The translations under genes and the position numbers were made by a program. Shown here one piece after another: positions 33,701-42,268 of a DNA stretch of 52,144 nucleotides (position 1 is its first letter; every line of letters begins with the position of its first letter). Source of the DNA: an uncultured Oscillospiraceae bacterium (GTDB lineage Bacteria; Bacillota; Clostridia; Oscillospirales; Acutalibacteraceae); NCBI GenBank assembly GCA_900547305.1, contig URGH01000009.1:1-52144 (forward strand), given 5' to 3'. The notes under the pieces were generated by a model that saw nothing but the letters and a program-made list of their open reading frames with translations, had not been told where the DNA came from and made no database searches.

Positions 33701-36615
33701 GGCAGCTTCGCATAAAACGCAATACCTGCGGTACGGGTAATATCCAGCTCATCCCCGGCGGGCAAATCAAACTCTGCCCAGAAATTGTTTGCGCCTGCTT
33801 TTTCGGGATAAACCGTATAAGCCATACCCATATTTACCGCGTTGTCAATTTGGGTAAGAGTAACGGAATCGGTAGTACCGCAAATACGCGCCTTTGTCCC
33901 GTCGGCCGCGGTATTTGAAAGGTACTCGAGACCCTTAACGGCAGCTCCGTCATTTTTAAGACAGTATGCCGCATATGCCAGCTCATCGGAATAAAATCCG
34001 AAATCGTCGAATACATAGCTTTTCCCTGCAAGATTCGGAGCATTTTCCGCTGTTCTTGCGGGGCACAGCCATAGCTCGGGAGTTTTGACGGAATTAATAA
34101 ATTCCCTGTCGGAACCGTTATATTTCGTTTTAAGCGAATCAAACGGTATGAATACAAATCCTTCAAATCCCGCGCGTTTGCTGAGCGGCAGAGAGTAATC
34201 TCCCCACGAAAATACTTCGCTCGTTAAAGTTTCGGAATCCTTGGCAAGATAATAAATCGGTTTACCCTGTTCGAGCTCATTCCAAAATTCGGAATCGTTT
34301 TTATAGAAAAGCAAATCAAGGCAGGGGTCCGTTTCGGAATCTACTGCCGGCGCCTTAACGTAAAAGGCAAAACCCTTTGCGGACTGCATGTCGAATTCGT
34401 TTTCAACCGGCATTTTAATTCTTATTTTATCAGCGTTCCACCCGGAATCACCCAAAGTCATTTTCATTGCCTCGCCGTAAGGCGTAATGCCGCTTTCAAG
34501 CTGAGAAACCGTTGTTTTGCCTTTGAGCGTATTCGGAACGGTCACTGTCTCGGATACATCCGAACAATTATTTGCAATGCTGTTTGCCTGCTTCGGAGTT
34601 TCTCTGTGAGCCTCCGCCCGTGCAGCGTAAGCCAGCGGGTCCCTGTAAAATCCGAGTTCATCAAACACAAACGTCCTGCCGGCAAGCCCCGAATCGGTTC
34701 TCGCAACATTGAAGCGCATTTCAAACCTGTCCATTCCGCGTATCATTTCAATATCTTTACCCTGATTATCGCTCCATGTACATTTAAACGCCTCATAAGG
34801 GATAAAAACAAATCCCTCAAACCCCGATTTCGAGTGAAGCGGCAAGGAATAGTCGGACCATTGAAATTCCACGGATGTAACGGTCGTACTTCCCTTTTCA
34901 ATATAATAAATATGCGATCCCGGAACCAGTTCGTTCCAGCAGTAGCGGTCGGTATTCCACAGCCATAAATCAAGCGCGGGGTCAAGCTCTCCGACATCCG
35001 GCGCCTTAACATAAAAGGCAATACCGTTAGTCATTGAAAGATCCTTTTTCCCGGCGTCCAATACAATTCCGGTTTTATTCATATTCCACCCGGATGACGC
35101 CGTGGTAACGCCTATAGCCGCACCGTAAGCCGAAACACCCGCGGGCTCCTGCGAAACGGTCACCCCGTCATACCCCGCGGGCAGCTTAACCGTGTTTGCC
35201 GCGTCTGTGCCGTCGTTGGCGATTATTTCATATTCACCTATGTCGCTTTTGGCTTTTGCAGCCTCAATATAAGCCAACGGCTCCGTATAAAGCCCTATTT
35301 CGTCAAATACAAATGTCTGATTCGCAAGCTCGGGAGCCTGATCAGGGCGGCGGGCTATGCCCACGCGCATTTCAAAATAAGAGGCTTCGTTTATATATTT
35401 TCTGTCCTGCCCGTTATATTTGGTTTTAAGGGAAGAAAACGGTACGAAAATAAATCCCTTAAACCCGCCGCGGTCGTGACCTGGCAAAGAATAGTCGTCC
35501 CACGAAAACACGGTTTTTTCAATCTTATCCGAACCGTTTTCCACATAAAAAACGGGTTTGCCCGGCTGCAATTCATTCCAAAAGCAGTCATCGTTTATAT
35601 ACCACCATATGTCCATGGCGGTATCCGCGCCGACATCAGGCAGTTCGCAGTAAAACGCATACCCCTCTGTTGCGGAAATATCCCAATGACTTTCCGGGTT
35701 TATAACGATTCCCGTTTTATAATTGTTCCAGCCCGACTCTGTGTCCCCGACCGTAAGTCCTATAGCTTTTCCGTATCTGCTCAGCGGATTATCCAATTGT
35801 GAAAAGGTGATTTGCCCGTCCTTGCAATTCCATGCAAGCTTTACGGTTTCACTCGCATTATCGCCGCTGTTGGCAATATATTCGGTACCGTATTCAACAC
35901 CCACGCCGCGCACATACGACCCGGCATTTTCATAAAAGCCTATTTCATCGAATATCCAATCCTTGTTATAGTCGGATACGGCGGTTGACGCCGTTGCAAG
36001 CATAAGCTGCACCGACGAAGCATTAGCAACGCTTTGCGCCGTGAGGGAAACGCCGTCCTTTCTGAAAGCGGAATACGGCAGGAACACAAATCCCTCATAG
36101 CCCGATTTTCCGCTAAGCACGCCGCCCTGCTCCGACAGGCTCTGCCAAATGACATCCCCGCCGTTATGAGCCATATAACCTATATCCGTATCCGACGGGG
36201 TAACGGAATAGCTGTCTGTTCCCCCGATTCTGAGCGCCACGCGCAGAGTGCTGACTGTAACCTCGGGTAGCTTCACATAAAACGCAATTCCGTGCGTCTT
36301 TGATATTTTCCATTCCGCCTTCAGGGGCAATTCCGCTATTGTGAAATAATTATGAGCGTCCTCTGCCTTCGGGAAGAATGAAAATGCCTTTCCGTACGGC
36401 AAGGATTCGGTTATCATGTGAGTTTCAACATAGTTTGCGCCGCCCGGCTGCACAGACACGGTGTTCAGGGCGTCATCACCGTTATTGGCAATATAATTAT
36501 ACTCTCCGGCAGCAAATATCCGGAAATCAAAAAGATTAAGTACATCCGCAAAGGAACCGATAACAATAAGTGCTGCAATAACCGATGCCAGAACTCTTTT
36601 TTTGGTTTTGGTCAT
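27799..36615 (-). CDS. Giant surface-anchored protein with 13 tandem modules
   Basis: About 2,938 residues from ATG 36615, which has GAGGTG six bases upstream; a GTG at 36624 in frame is possible but lacks a ribosome site. A signal peptide ends near FAA-GE (about residue 37). Then come 13 modules of about 175-222 residues (listed separately), a spacer with beta-rich and proline/glutamate-rich parts, and a C-terminal helix (IIIPSALAVFVLALALIIVF) with an RKKKK tail. PAAETG lies just before the helix and might be a variant sortase motif; otherwise the helix is a plain anchor. No catalytic motif is recognised. Position among sugar-transport and glycosidase genes and the jelly-roll-like strand pattern suggest multivalent glycan binding. 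This is inference. Confidence 0.85.
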   Translation of the reverse strand: MTKTKKRVLASVIAALIVIGSFADVLNLFDFRIFAAGEYNYIANNGDDALNTVSVQPGGANYVETHMITESLPYGKAFSFFPKAEDAHNYFTIAELPLKAEWKISKTHGIAFYVKLPEVTVSTLRVALRIGGTDSYSVTPSDTDIGYMAHNGGDVIWQSLSEQGGVLSGKSGYEGFVFLPYSAFRKDGVSLTAQSVANASSVQLMLATASTAVSDYNKDWIFDEIGFYENAGSYVRGVGVEYGTEYIANSGDNASETVKLAWNCKDGQITFSQLDNPLSRYGKAIGLTVGDTESGWNNYKTGIVINPESHWDISATEGYAFYCELPDVGADTAMDIWWYINDDCFWNELQPGKPVFYVENGSDKIEKTVFSWDDYSLPGHDRGGFKGFIFVPFSSLKTKYNGQDRKYINEASYFEMRVGIARRPDQAPELANQTFVFDEIGLYTEPLAYIEAAKAKSDIGEYEIIANDGTDAANTVKLPAGYDGVTVSQEPAGVSAYGAAIGVTTASSGWNMNKTGIVLDAGKKDLSMTNGIAFYVKAPDVGELDPALDLWLWNTDRYCWNELVPGSHIYYIEKGSTTVTSVEFQWSDYSLPLHSKSGFEGFVFIPYEAFKCTWSDNQGKDIEMIRGMDRFEMRFNVARTDSGLAGRTFVFDELGFYRDPLAYAARAEAHRETPKQANSIANNCSDVSETVTVPNTLKGKTTVSQLESGITPYGEAMKMTLGDSGWNADKIRIKMPVENEFDMQSAKGFAFYVKAPAVDSETDPCLDLLFYKNDSEFWNELEQGKPIYYLAKDSETLTSEVFSWGDYSLPLSKRAGFEGFVFIPFDSLKTKYNGSDREFINSVKTPELWLCPARTAENAPNLAGKSYVFDDFGFYSDELAYAAYCLKNDGAAVKGLEYLSNTAADGTKARICGTTDSVTLTQIDNAVNMGMAYTVYPEKAGANNFWAEFDLPAGDELDITRTAGIAFYAKLPKNTGRGMQAMIYLDDGHYYNDPVTGGNFYYVAKGTDTVEKITNNGSDYPFKGKSDWEGWFFLPYNALQKNGNTASAASVAAAKNVSLRISIISDDITDYRKNYIIDELGYFSDPLSYIKKVKALYVDKSANYIANDGSNAADTVIAQWDMTNQIRIEQSNLGASPYGASISMTNSSSGWNLYKTGFVLNVDREWDISATNGIAFYLKVPQSDADPALDSLLFINNTDYWYDKTGDAKVYYLADGSDTITEDYATNLIAHNMQGFSGFVFVPFDSFKGMSGKRGIINNATRFEWRINTAQVDKSLLNKTYVFDELGFYSDPIAYAEKARELHGAYEYVANNASDSATFFAEPGYEEYLKVEQVSKGQPFSNAISVTPLKSGFESAGAAIILKREPVYNISMTNGFAFYANVPKGTDAGGISLEVLAGGRSYSGAVPGEKIYYLEKNGGALVSSDAADGILNGKAGFCGFVFVPFDSVKGLERDITDNADQWQITLRFKADEKAINKPYIFDEIGFYRDPFSYAKPIKDTDANYIAESFDDLSAVTATKIGTEVRLVSGRTPFGTAVSIVPTKVRSDNTWDHINIVNDPSAKLQNTEGIAMYVRMPGGISESQVTVMLYLDDSKFYPNNTGPIYYIPKNSDGSVIGVSSRQTLYDKVAFEGWVFIPYSSLTAHDGGKIDPNELQSRGSFQIRISHYRMNEDELGRDFIFDEIGFYSDELSYIETVYKKYNITKTENDGNYVANHGDDADLTTVMRDGNNYTSVEIDGRSSPYGDAIAITDTSAVAEWHSLRLGAVLDTDNGSAAGKAEGIAFYACFPDKVESTHFNLTLYADEYHAYTLSSGHFEDETLYTADYVTVDKNGNRKKVSAAEALENLQGFEGYIFVPYTSLRDTADATVTAADNINYIANSRSEIRFTKEYSDGNAYNRCFVIDELGFYRTEEEYIRLVKNCKHDQSGNTSGNIIFNSCSSAEDFRSVNDMAVAVRIVEDKTSTGMSAEVISRIANDTVNSVMLNMNLGSFVIKKAKGVSFYIDAPSAATVTFIIRVNDALSYRAEKTVEASFRGLVFIPFEAFTGDPAGMTSNLDLSHGITAEIIQTVQNSGVNSAFIYDSIGFYSSEDGYKNLVENSFDEGNDSLGNYPYILKELNVSTGGNAVTRKNDSSPTGIEVLDITANSGSTQSVSFEITRKKGELWQLSTGISFFADLSAGSVIDSVSLGVNDSVYSLSTGNFTYLSLNDEYGTPVNSEKISELSGKTAFVFIPFTSLEPAVALSGLANAENAVITFEIGGNNKTAAIGGPGFYGGTRQYICAMRKAMGYGDYILNDGEQISSWKIEDSGMYSVSVTGKSPNGSAVALIPETAGTDHNASVLLKKNKNTEKTLGIAFYANLPAGVSSTDMGIRFKIREGEYFEFVPEAPVYYAQSSGSPVFTVKARNILQNRQGTKSYVFIPFDSMRRVYTADGKTVSEPLNATASKYFEDTEEPELVINNRRSNDRDTHYEYIFDTLGLYSNIESYLEKAAAGATVKYVTSAGYAPGRNDSAEAELHVVNALNDSSDVSVAGGKESRVLLNGSGAVAVTPSSAFSISFANELFGSEEAKYANGIMFWLETPEGVSDPTLTVTLTDKHGNKYVFDSGKYYFNSPEESGSTVPMNDRLSLGGFKGNVILPLESFSDGQKLSFIDIKEVTVSGGGSFKNKSIALQSAYAYPSLDFLRMSLGDLADRYTVSSDGNDSVAVSKDVIRIHSVNMTYNDIIGHLKISPSLYSLSLPNGVNGGSRATGSFTVDILRKGIKIGSINIEIVTDDIVPDTVIIIKPEVPEIPEKEVTVSNRVLVEEEIFPDEENKNAAALISVKTAAKNLVRLEGDTVIITSVMSADRLKSAFVTAEGVKLYIADEESYIVNGNAGVYNNYYLVVEYDGVKTGFKISAPGKPAAETGNFNPMRIIIPSALAVFVLALALIIVFIVRKKKKTA
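28537..36495 (-). repeat. Thirteen tandem copies of a new ~200-residue module
   Basis: Each copy opens with a YIANxGDxA-type strand and has a YGxAI strand. It then has GIAFYxKxP, an FxGFVFIPF strand, and an ending like IFDEIGFYSDPLSYI. Module limits on the minus strand: 36495-35881, 35880-35227, 35226-34585, 34584-33925, 33924-33310, 33309-32695, 32694-32110, 32109-31492, 31491-30826, 30825-30298, 30297-29755, 29754-29137 and 29136-28537. Copies 2, 3, 4 and 6 are closest to one another (SGWNxxKTG, FWNEL, FSWxDYSLP). Copy 5 is a second subtype. Copies 10-13 have drifted and lack several aromatic residues. The same module occurs twice in the dockerin protein at 42323-43849. Confidence 0.85.
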
Positions 36616-36656
36616 ATTTTTCACCTCTGAAATGTTTTGTTATTCGTATTGAAAAG

Positions 36657-38411
36657 TTATTTTGCAGCCCTGTCATAGGCAGCCTGATACACCGCCAGAT
36701 AATCGTCGACTCCCGCCTTTTTAAATTTATTGACCCAGGAGTTCCATCCGCTGCCGAGGTATCCGGTATATGATGAATTGCCTTGCATCATCTGCTTGCA
36801 CTGGTACCAACCGGTATCGAAATTAAGATTTGAATTCAGCTTATTTATTGTCTTTACTTCCTTTGCGGTAAAGGTTACGTCACGCAAAAGATTCGTAGGC
36901 TTCTGTTTGCCGTAAATGGAAACAGCGTTTTTATTATATTCGTTTATCTTTGTTTCAAAGGAGGTAAGCGATTTGGGGCTTGCGGTGAAATAGTCGGTAT
37001 ATTCCTTACCGAAATTGCCCGGAATAGCGCCGACCGGAGACTGCGAACGTTCTGTTTTTCCTTCGGGAACATCAATATAATACTTGCCGTTTGCCGCTTT
37101 CTTCATGAAAACGTTTGTATAGTTCTTGAACGCATTACCCTCTGCCGAATAGAAATAATCAAGCCAGCGCAGGGCAACCTCCTTGTTGCGGCAGCTGCGG
37201 AAAATAACGGTTGCGTTTCCGTAAACCTTGGGGCTGTAACGCTTAACACCCGCTTCAAGATTTTTGCCCACCTCGGAAGCCGGGGCTGTAGGCACAGGCA
37301 TAAGAACATAATCGTCAAACAGATCTTCGCTCATACTTGTATAGGGAGACGACCAAAGGAAGCAGCCCACCTTACCGGTGCTGAGCATCTGCTGAAATTC
37401 CGTTTCGGATATCTGCGGATCCTGAAGTTTGGCAAGCCCCTGATCCCTCAGACGTTTCCAGTAAGACATTCCGTACTGCATTTCATTCATGGTGAAAATG
37501 TACTGTGCCTTGCCGTTTTTATCAATCATAACATTGTTAGCCCACTCAAAATATACTCCCCACGGTCCGAAAAGGTCGGGCAGATAGCAGTTTGCGCTGA
37601 AAGGAATCTGATTTGCCACGCCGTCGCCGTCGGGGTCGTTGTTTTTAAATGCCTGAAGCACTTTCGTAAGCTCCGTAGTGGTTTTCGGAACCGAAAGTCC
37701 GAGCTTATCCAGCCATTTTTTATTTATATTCCAATATGAACCCGGCAGGCTTTCCTGAATCATGGGCAGGGTATAAATCGCTCCGTTCTGCTGTACAATA
37801 GCCGCTTTTACATCACTGTCCGATTTCATTAAGGAATAAAGGTTAGGCGCGTATTTTTCAATACTGCCCGACATATCCCAAAGAACCTTTCCGGTTCCGT
37901 AGGTATAAATATCGGAGTCGCTCAGAACGCCCTCAACCGAAACAAATATATCCGGATAGTTTCCGCTTGCCATAAGCATTGTTATGCGATCCTTGAGCGC
38001 GCCCGCCGTAACAAGATTCCAGTTGATCTTTACGTTTGTCATTTTCTCATACTGTTTCGTAAATTCCATTTGATTCCAGTCGAGCGGGTTGCCGTCGCTG
38101 CGGTATGTAAGTATGGTAAGCTCTACCTTTTCGTCAACTATCGGAAATCCCGTGGCATGGAAACCGTCGCCCTCATGGCGGTCGGTATCGGTGCCGGTCG
38201 CTTTCCCGCCGGTGCCGCTGCCTTTATTACCTTTTCCGCCGCTTTTGTCGCTTTCGGTACCGCCGCTCACAGCGTCTGAGTTTTCAAATGCCTCGTCACC
38301 GAAAAGCCCGTCATTCAAACCGCTTTCGGTCTGCTTTTTTCCGCAGCCGGTAAAGCAGGTAAACATGAGGACAAAAGATAAAATTAAAGATAAAATACTA
38401 CGACGTTTCAT
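36657..38411 (-). CDS. Lipoprotein solute-binding protein of a sugar ABC importer
   Basis: 584 residues from ATG 38411 behind GGAGG; an ATG at 38426 overlaps that ribosome site. The lipoprotein signal ends in CFTG-C with the lipidated cysteine at residue 23, then a Gly/Ser/Lys linker (about 45-75). The mature domain is the long family 1 type of about 500 residues (VELTILTYRSDGNPLDWNQM, NWNLVTAGALKDRITMLMASGNYPD, ALRWLDYFYSAEGNAF). This type is usually paired with LplB/YtcP-like permeases. Which of the two permease pairs it serves is open; 18019/17073 is the better candidate because the other pair is coupled to its own fusion receptor. Confidence 0.92.
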   Translation of the reverse strand: MKRRSILSLILSFVLMFTCFTGCGKKQTESGLNDGLFGDEAFENSDAVSGGTESDKSGGKGNKGSGTGGKATGTDTDRHEGDGFHATGFPIVDEKVELTILTYRSDGNPLDWNQMEFTKQYEKMTNVKINWNLVTAGALKDRITMLMASGNYPDIFVSVEGVLSDSDIYTYGTGKVLWDMSGSIEKYAPNLYSLMKSDSDVKAAIVQQNGAIYTLPMIQESLPGSYWNINKKWLDKLGLSVPKTTTELTKVLQAFKNNDPDGDGVANQIPFSANCYLPDLFGPWGVYFEWANNVMIDKNGKAQYIFTMNEMQYGMSYWKRLRDQGLAKLQDPQISETEFQQMLSTGKVGCFLWSSPYTSMSEDLFDDYVLMPVPTAPASEVGKNLEAGVKRYSPKVYGNATVIFRSCRNKEVALRWLDYFYSAEGNAFKNYTNVFMKKAANGKYYIDVPEGKTERSQSPVGAIPGNFGKEYTDYFTASPKSLTSFETKINEYNKNAVSIYGKQKPTNLLRDVTFTAKEVKTINKLNSNLNFDTGWYQCKQMMQGNSSYTGYLGSGWNSWVNKFKKAGVDDYLAVYQAAYDRAAK

Positions 38412-38432
38412 TTTGCACTCCTCCATTTGATT

Positions 38433-40385
38433 TTAAAGCCCGGAATGACTCTTCGTCATCTGCCAATAAGAATACTGATTTTCAATGCGTTCTTTTATAT
38501 CACCGCCCGCTTTTTCTCCCTCTTTACGGGCGCGGTTTATAATCGAATCTATTTTGTTCACGCTGTTTCCGTACATTTCCGCTCCCGAGGGAAGTCCCCA
38601 TTCATAGCAGAATACATCGCAGCTGTCGTTTGCGTCGGTAAGCGCCTCATAAAATTCATACATGGTTTCCGCTGCGGGGCCGTAAAGTCTTTTGCAGGCT
38701 GACATCATTATATCTTTAAACGAGAGATTACAGTTCCACATAGCCTTTGCGGAAACATACCATGTAGGCCAACGCAATTCAAAGCAGTCGAAATCATTGC
38801 TTTCATAGTCGCCGTTCGGTCCCTGATCGATGTATATATACTGACAGCCGTTTGATTTAAGCCACCGTGCGTTATCAATAAAGGCTTTCCCGGGAACCCA
38901 GAAGCGGTAACGCCACTGATTATCTCCGGCGGCACCGGGGCAGTTCCACTCATAAAGCGCCTGTTTTCCGCCGAGCGACTTCCAGTTGAGATAGTTTTTC
39001 ATAAAATCTGCCGTGCGTTCCATTCTTCCGTCGTTATACAGCCTTGCGGTACTCTTTGCGACGGTAAGGTTTTTGGTTTCATCAAAGCTGTTGCCTTTAC
39101 GGATGGTACGGGTAACCCCGCCCTGACGGCACATGGTAATGAGAACGTTATCCTCAATTTTTTCCCCGAGTTGCTCCAATGTCGGGGCATTGAACGTGCA
39201 AACATACGAATAAATCATAAGCGTTTTATCGGGGAACTCATCCTTAACCGCACGGGCGACTATATTCGCGAACTTTACAAGCTGAACTGTAAAGCTGTCG
39301 CCCATCTTTTTACAATTCTCACATTCGCAGAAATTGCCGTAATCCGGATCGTTTTTACCGCCGTTTCCGTCGTTCTGACCTATCGAAACACCCGTATATT
39401 CCGGATTCTCACGGAAAAACTGACGAACGCATTCTATTACACGCTTTTGCACATCGGGATTTGACAAACAGCATTGCCACCATTTAAGACCCTCGATTGA
39501 ACGCACGCCGTTGACCAGTGCAAAAACATCGTTTGTGGTTCCGTACTCTGTCGGTGAAAAGAACGTAGTGAATTTATGGTTGACCTCGGTGGGCTCGCCG
39601 CCCAAAAACCAGCGGTTGGCAAGCATCGGGTTAGACGACATATCCCCCACGGCAACACGGTTAAAGCGCGACGGAAAGCTCGGCCGTGAAAGAATATCGC
39701 AGCACGGCACAAAAACCGTATCGGCGGTCGGAACAACATTCCAAAGCTCGTCGTTTGCAAACCATCCGAAGCCAAGGCTTTCAAGCAGCGCCGTCACCGC
39801 AAAAGCAGTGCCGTTATAACCGTTTTCATCGTTTCCCGCCACCACCATAATATTAAGACTGCTGACAATTACAAAGCCCTCATTACCCGGATAACCGGAC
39901 GGAATTTCAACTCCCAGCTTCTCGGTATAGGAATTTTTGCCTACCAATATCTTGTTTCCCTCAACATCGGCCGTATCGTCGGTAATTTCAATCACGGGAA
40001 TTGTCTGCCCGGTCATTGCCTCAAGATTATCCGCCAGATCCCATGCCGCCGTATAAACCTTGGCGTCGCAATTTTTATCGTATAAAATCGAGCACTTTAC
40101 TTCCCCGTTCTTTACAATGCAGAAATCGCCCTTTAAAAGCTTATAATCCTTTGCCGTAACCGCCGGTGACCCATCGGTACCCCCAACCGTGCTTACGGAT
40201 GTCTCCGTCACCCAATTTTCCTCTTTTGTCGCCGTTTGCATCGTGCCCGTTGCGTCCACAGCGGCAAACACAATTTTCTCACCTTTTTTCTCCTCTTTGC
40301 TTTTCGGCGTACAACCCGAAGAAGCAATAAAAAGCGTTGAAAGCATAATACTTAATGCACCCCTTATAATTGTTTTGGTTTTCAT
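38433..40385 (-). CDS. DUF4838 lipoprotein, putative glycosidase
   Basis: 650 residues, ATG 40385 behind AAGGAGGG. The lipoprotein signal ends ASSG-C (Cys 25). Residues about 95-215 form a GH20b/GH67N-like alpha-beta domain (KILVGKNSY, GYPGNEGFVIVSS, ALLESLGFGWFANDELW). A barrel-like DUF4838 domain follows with GVSIGQNDGNG, the cysteine cluster FCECENC, and LYEWNCPGAAGDNQWRYR. The family is uncharacterised, although its N-terminal fold is shared with alpha-glucuronidases. It is exported and membrane-attached, whereas its neighbour at 40402-42060 has no signal. The paralogues share GQNDGNG and the cysteine cluster. Confidence 0.85.
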   Translation of the reverse strand: MKTKTIIRGALSIMLSTLFIASSGCTPKSKEEKKGEKIVFAAVDATGTMQTATKEENWVTETSVSTVGGTDGSPAVTAKDYKLLKGDFCIVKNGEVKCSILYDKNCDAKVYTAAWDLADNLEAMTGQTIPVIEITDDTADVEGNKILVGKNSYTEKLGVEIPSGYPGNEGFVIVSSLNIMVVAGNDENGYNGTAFAVTALLESLGFGWFANDELWNVVPTADTVFVPCCDILSRPSFPSRFNRVAVGDMSSNPMLANRWFLGGEPTEVNHKFTTFFSPTEYGTTNDVFALVNGVRSIEGLKWWQCCLSNPDVQKRVIECVRQFFRENPEYTGVSIGQNDGNGGKNDPDYGNFCECENCKKMGDSFTVQLVKFANIVARAVKDEFPDKTLMIYSYVCTFNAPTLEQLGEKIEDNVLITMCRQGGVTRTIRKGNSFDETKNLTVAKSTARLYNDGRMERTADFMKNYLNWKSLGGKQALYEWNCPGAAGDNQWRYRFWVPGKAFIDNARWLKSNGCQYIYIDQGPNGDYESNDFDCFELRWPTWYVSAKAMWNCNLSFKDIMMSACKRLYGPAAETMYEFYEALTDANDSCDVFCYEWGLPSGAEMYGNSVNKIDSIINRARKEGEKAGGDIKERIENQYSYWQMTKSHSGL

Positions 40386-40401
40386 TGCAGCACCCTCCTT
40401 T

Positions 40402-42060
40402 TTATTGAATCAGCGCCATTTTTTTGGTTTTTTCCCACTCTGCCCGCTGCTCCGCAATTCTTGCGGTTTGCTCTGCCGTAAGAGATTCCGCCGCCTCCGC
40501 TTCTGTGAGCTTTTCCTCCGCAAGCCGTGTATATTCATTGTCGTAAATCTCCCCCACAAGCGGCAATCCCCAGTTAAAGTGGGGATATCTGCAATGAGCG
40601 TTCGCCTCTGAAAGCACCGAATAAAATTCAAGCATTTTATCGGCGGCGCCGCCAAACAGCTTTTTGCAGGCGTCCGAAATAATATCCTTAAAATCAATTG
40701 AAGTATTGTAGCAGCTGCGCGCCGTACAGTACCACTGCACCCAACGCACGGTAAACGGTTTATTCACTCTTTCATAAGAGGTGTTCGGTCCCTGATCTAT
40801 GTAGACAAAATCCACGCCGTTCTCATAAAACCATTTTAAGTTGTCGGTTCCCACATCGCCCTGTACCCAAAGCGCCTCTTTCCATGCCGGATTTGCAGCT
40901 CCGGGACAATTCCATTCATAAATTGCAATATGTTTTATTCCCTGCGACTTCCATTTCCGGAAATTCTCCGCAAACGGCGGATGCTGCTCATCGGAGCATG
41001 CCTCGTCCGTTCTTATTTTTCCGGTAAAACCGCATTCCTTACAAAGCGTCAACTGAAGATTGGGAGAAATCGGTTCGGGGCATTTTTCGGCAGGTGCCTT
41101 ATATGTACCGAAGTAACCGTAAAACATAAGAGTATGTTCGGGAAATTCCTTATACACAAGAGCTACGACTTTATTTGAGAACCTTAGCACCGCGCCGCTG
41201 AAATCAGCGGCAAATTTACGGCAGTTTTCACATTCGCACCAGTTTGCATAGTCTATACTTCCGGGTTCGCCGTTACCGTCGTTCTGACCGATCGAAAGCC
41301 CCGTCCATTCCGGGTGCTTCCTAAAGAAAGCGCACACCTTTTCCGCCATGCTCCGCTGCACCTCTTCATTTGAAAGGCACAGCTCCCACCATTTTTTATT
41401 TCGGGTTGAGCGCGTACCGCAGGAAAGAGCATAATATTCCGGGTGTTCCTTTTCGTATATATCGGGCGGAAAAAAGTATCCGTACTTATGTTCTATCTCG
41501 CTTTTTATTCCGCCGAGTCCCCATTTTTTCCCAAGCACGGGCTCCTGCTCCAAAACCCGGTTGCGGCGGCTGTTGAAATGCGGCTTGCTTACAAAATTTG
41601 CTGCCGGAAGTATTGCCGTGCCGCTTTCGGGAAACACCTGCCACAATTTATCCGGACCGAACCATCCGAAGCCCAGCGCTTCAAGCATCGCCGTAACGGA
41701 AAAATCCGTTCCGTAAAACGGTTCCGCGTCGTTTCCGGCGGCAAAGACCGCATTGCGGCTTACAAACAGTGAAAAAAACTCACCCTTGATTTTTTTAAGC
41801 CCGGGCGCGGCTTTAAATGCCGCCGCACCCAAATATATCGGAATACCGTTTTCGAAGCTCTGCAGCGGAAGCCGACAGCCCGTCATTTTTTCAACCGCGT
41901 CTGAAAATTCCGCCGCCGCATTCTGCGAAACAGCGTCGGGCTCCGCTACAATATAAGCACAGGCGCTGCCGTTTTTTACGAGTGCACAATCCGATTCTGC
42001 AAATTCGGGCAATGCCTTTATCGGTTCGGTTTGCCAAAGAAAATACGGATTTTCTTTCAT
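40402..42060 (-). CDS. DUF4838 protein, cytoplasmic paralogue
   Basis: 552 residues from ATG 42060 with GAGG six bases upstream; the ATG at 42078 has no ribosome site. No signal peptide. It repeats the plan of the lipoprotein next to it: an N-terminal GH67N-like domain (ALLEALGFGWFGPDKLWQVFP), GLSIGQNDGNG, the WCECENC cluster, IAIYEWNCPGAANPAWKE, and VDFVYIDQGPNTSYE. Its loss of the signal peptide suggests that the same chemistry is carried out on both sides of the membrane. It has its own AraC-type promoter at 42137-42196 and is the first gene of the long transcript to 12957. Confidence 0.85.
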   Translation of the reverse strand: MKENPYFLWQTEPIKALPEFAESDCALVKNGSACAYIVAEPDAVSQNAAAEFSDAVEKMTGCRLPLQSFENGIPIYLGAAAFKAAPGLKKIKGEFFSLFVSRNAVFAAGNDAEPFYGTDFSVTAMLEALGFGWFGPDKLWQVFPESGTAILPAANFVSKPHFNSRRNRVLEQEPVLGKKWGLGGIKSEIEHKYGYFFPPDIYEKEHPEYYALSCGTRSTRNKKWWELCLSNEEVQRSMAEKVCAFFRKHPEWTGLSIGQNDGNGEPGSIDYANWCECENCRKFAADFSGAVLRFSNKVVALVYKEFPEHTLMFYGYFGTYKAPAEKCPEPISPNLQLTLCKECGFTGKIRTDEACSDEQHPPFAENFRKWKSQGIKHIAIYEWNCPGAANPAWKEALWVQGDVGTDNLKWFYENGVDFVYIDQGPNTSYERVNKPFTVRWVQWYCTARSCYNTSIDFKDIISDACKKLFGGAADKMLEFYSVLSEANAHCRYPHFNWGLPLVGEIYDNEYTRLAEEKLTEAEAAESLTAEQTARIAEQRAEWEKTKKMALIQ

Positions 42061-42136
42061 ATAAAGCCTCATTTCCATATATAAAATAATATTATTATTT
42101 TAAAAATGTTTTTATTGTATATATTCTACAGCAATA

Positions 42137-42196
42137 ATTATACAACACCCTCACACATTTGTATTTGCATAATATAAAGTTGTTGGTGCATAATAT
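42137..42196 (-). promoter_or_regulatory. AraC-type activated promoter of the main minus-strand transcript
   Basis: On the minus strand TATAAT (42137-42142) is preceded at 17 bases by AATACA (42160-42165), a poor -35 that would need an activator. Directly upstream are two direct repeats written on the plus strand as TGCATAATAT (42166-42175 and 42187-42196), 21 bases apart, so on one face of the helix. The same arrangement lies before the dockerin gene (43959-44019). Paired same-face direct repeats overlapping the -35 are typical for AraC-family class II activation. Confidence 0.65.
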
Positions 42197-42268
42197 GACT
42201 TTTTTGTCGGAAATGACAAGATACTGTAAAATTTTTCCTATGGGTTTACAGTCCTTTTATGCAAATAC

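Noticed and set aside
28537..36495. Module array as a CRISPR or DNA-level tandem repeat
   Set aside because: The units are ~600 bp, similar only as protein, with no identical DNA repeat or spacer pattern.
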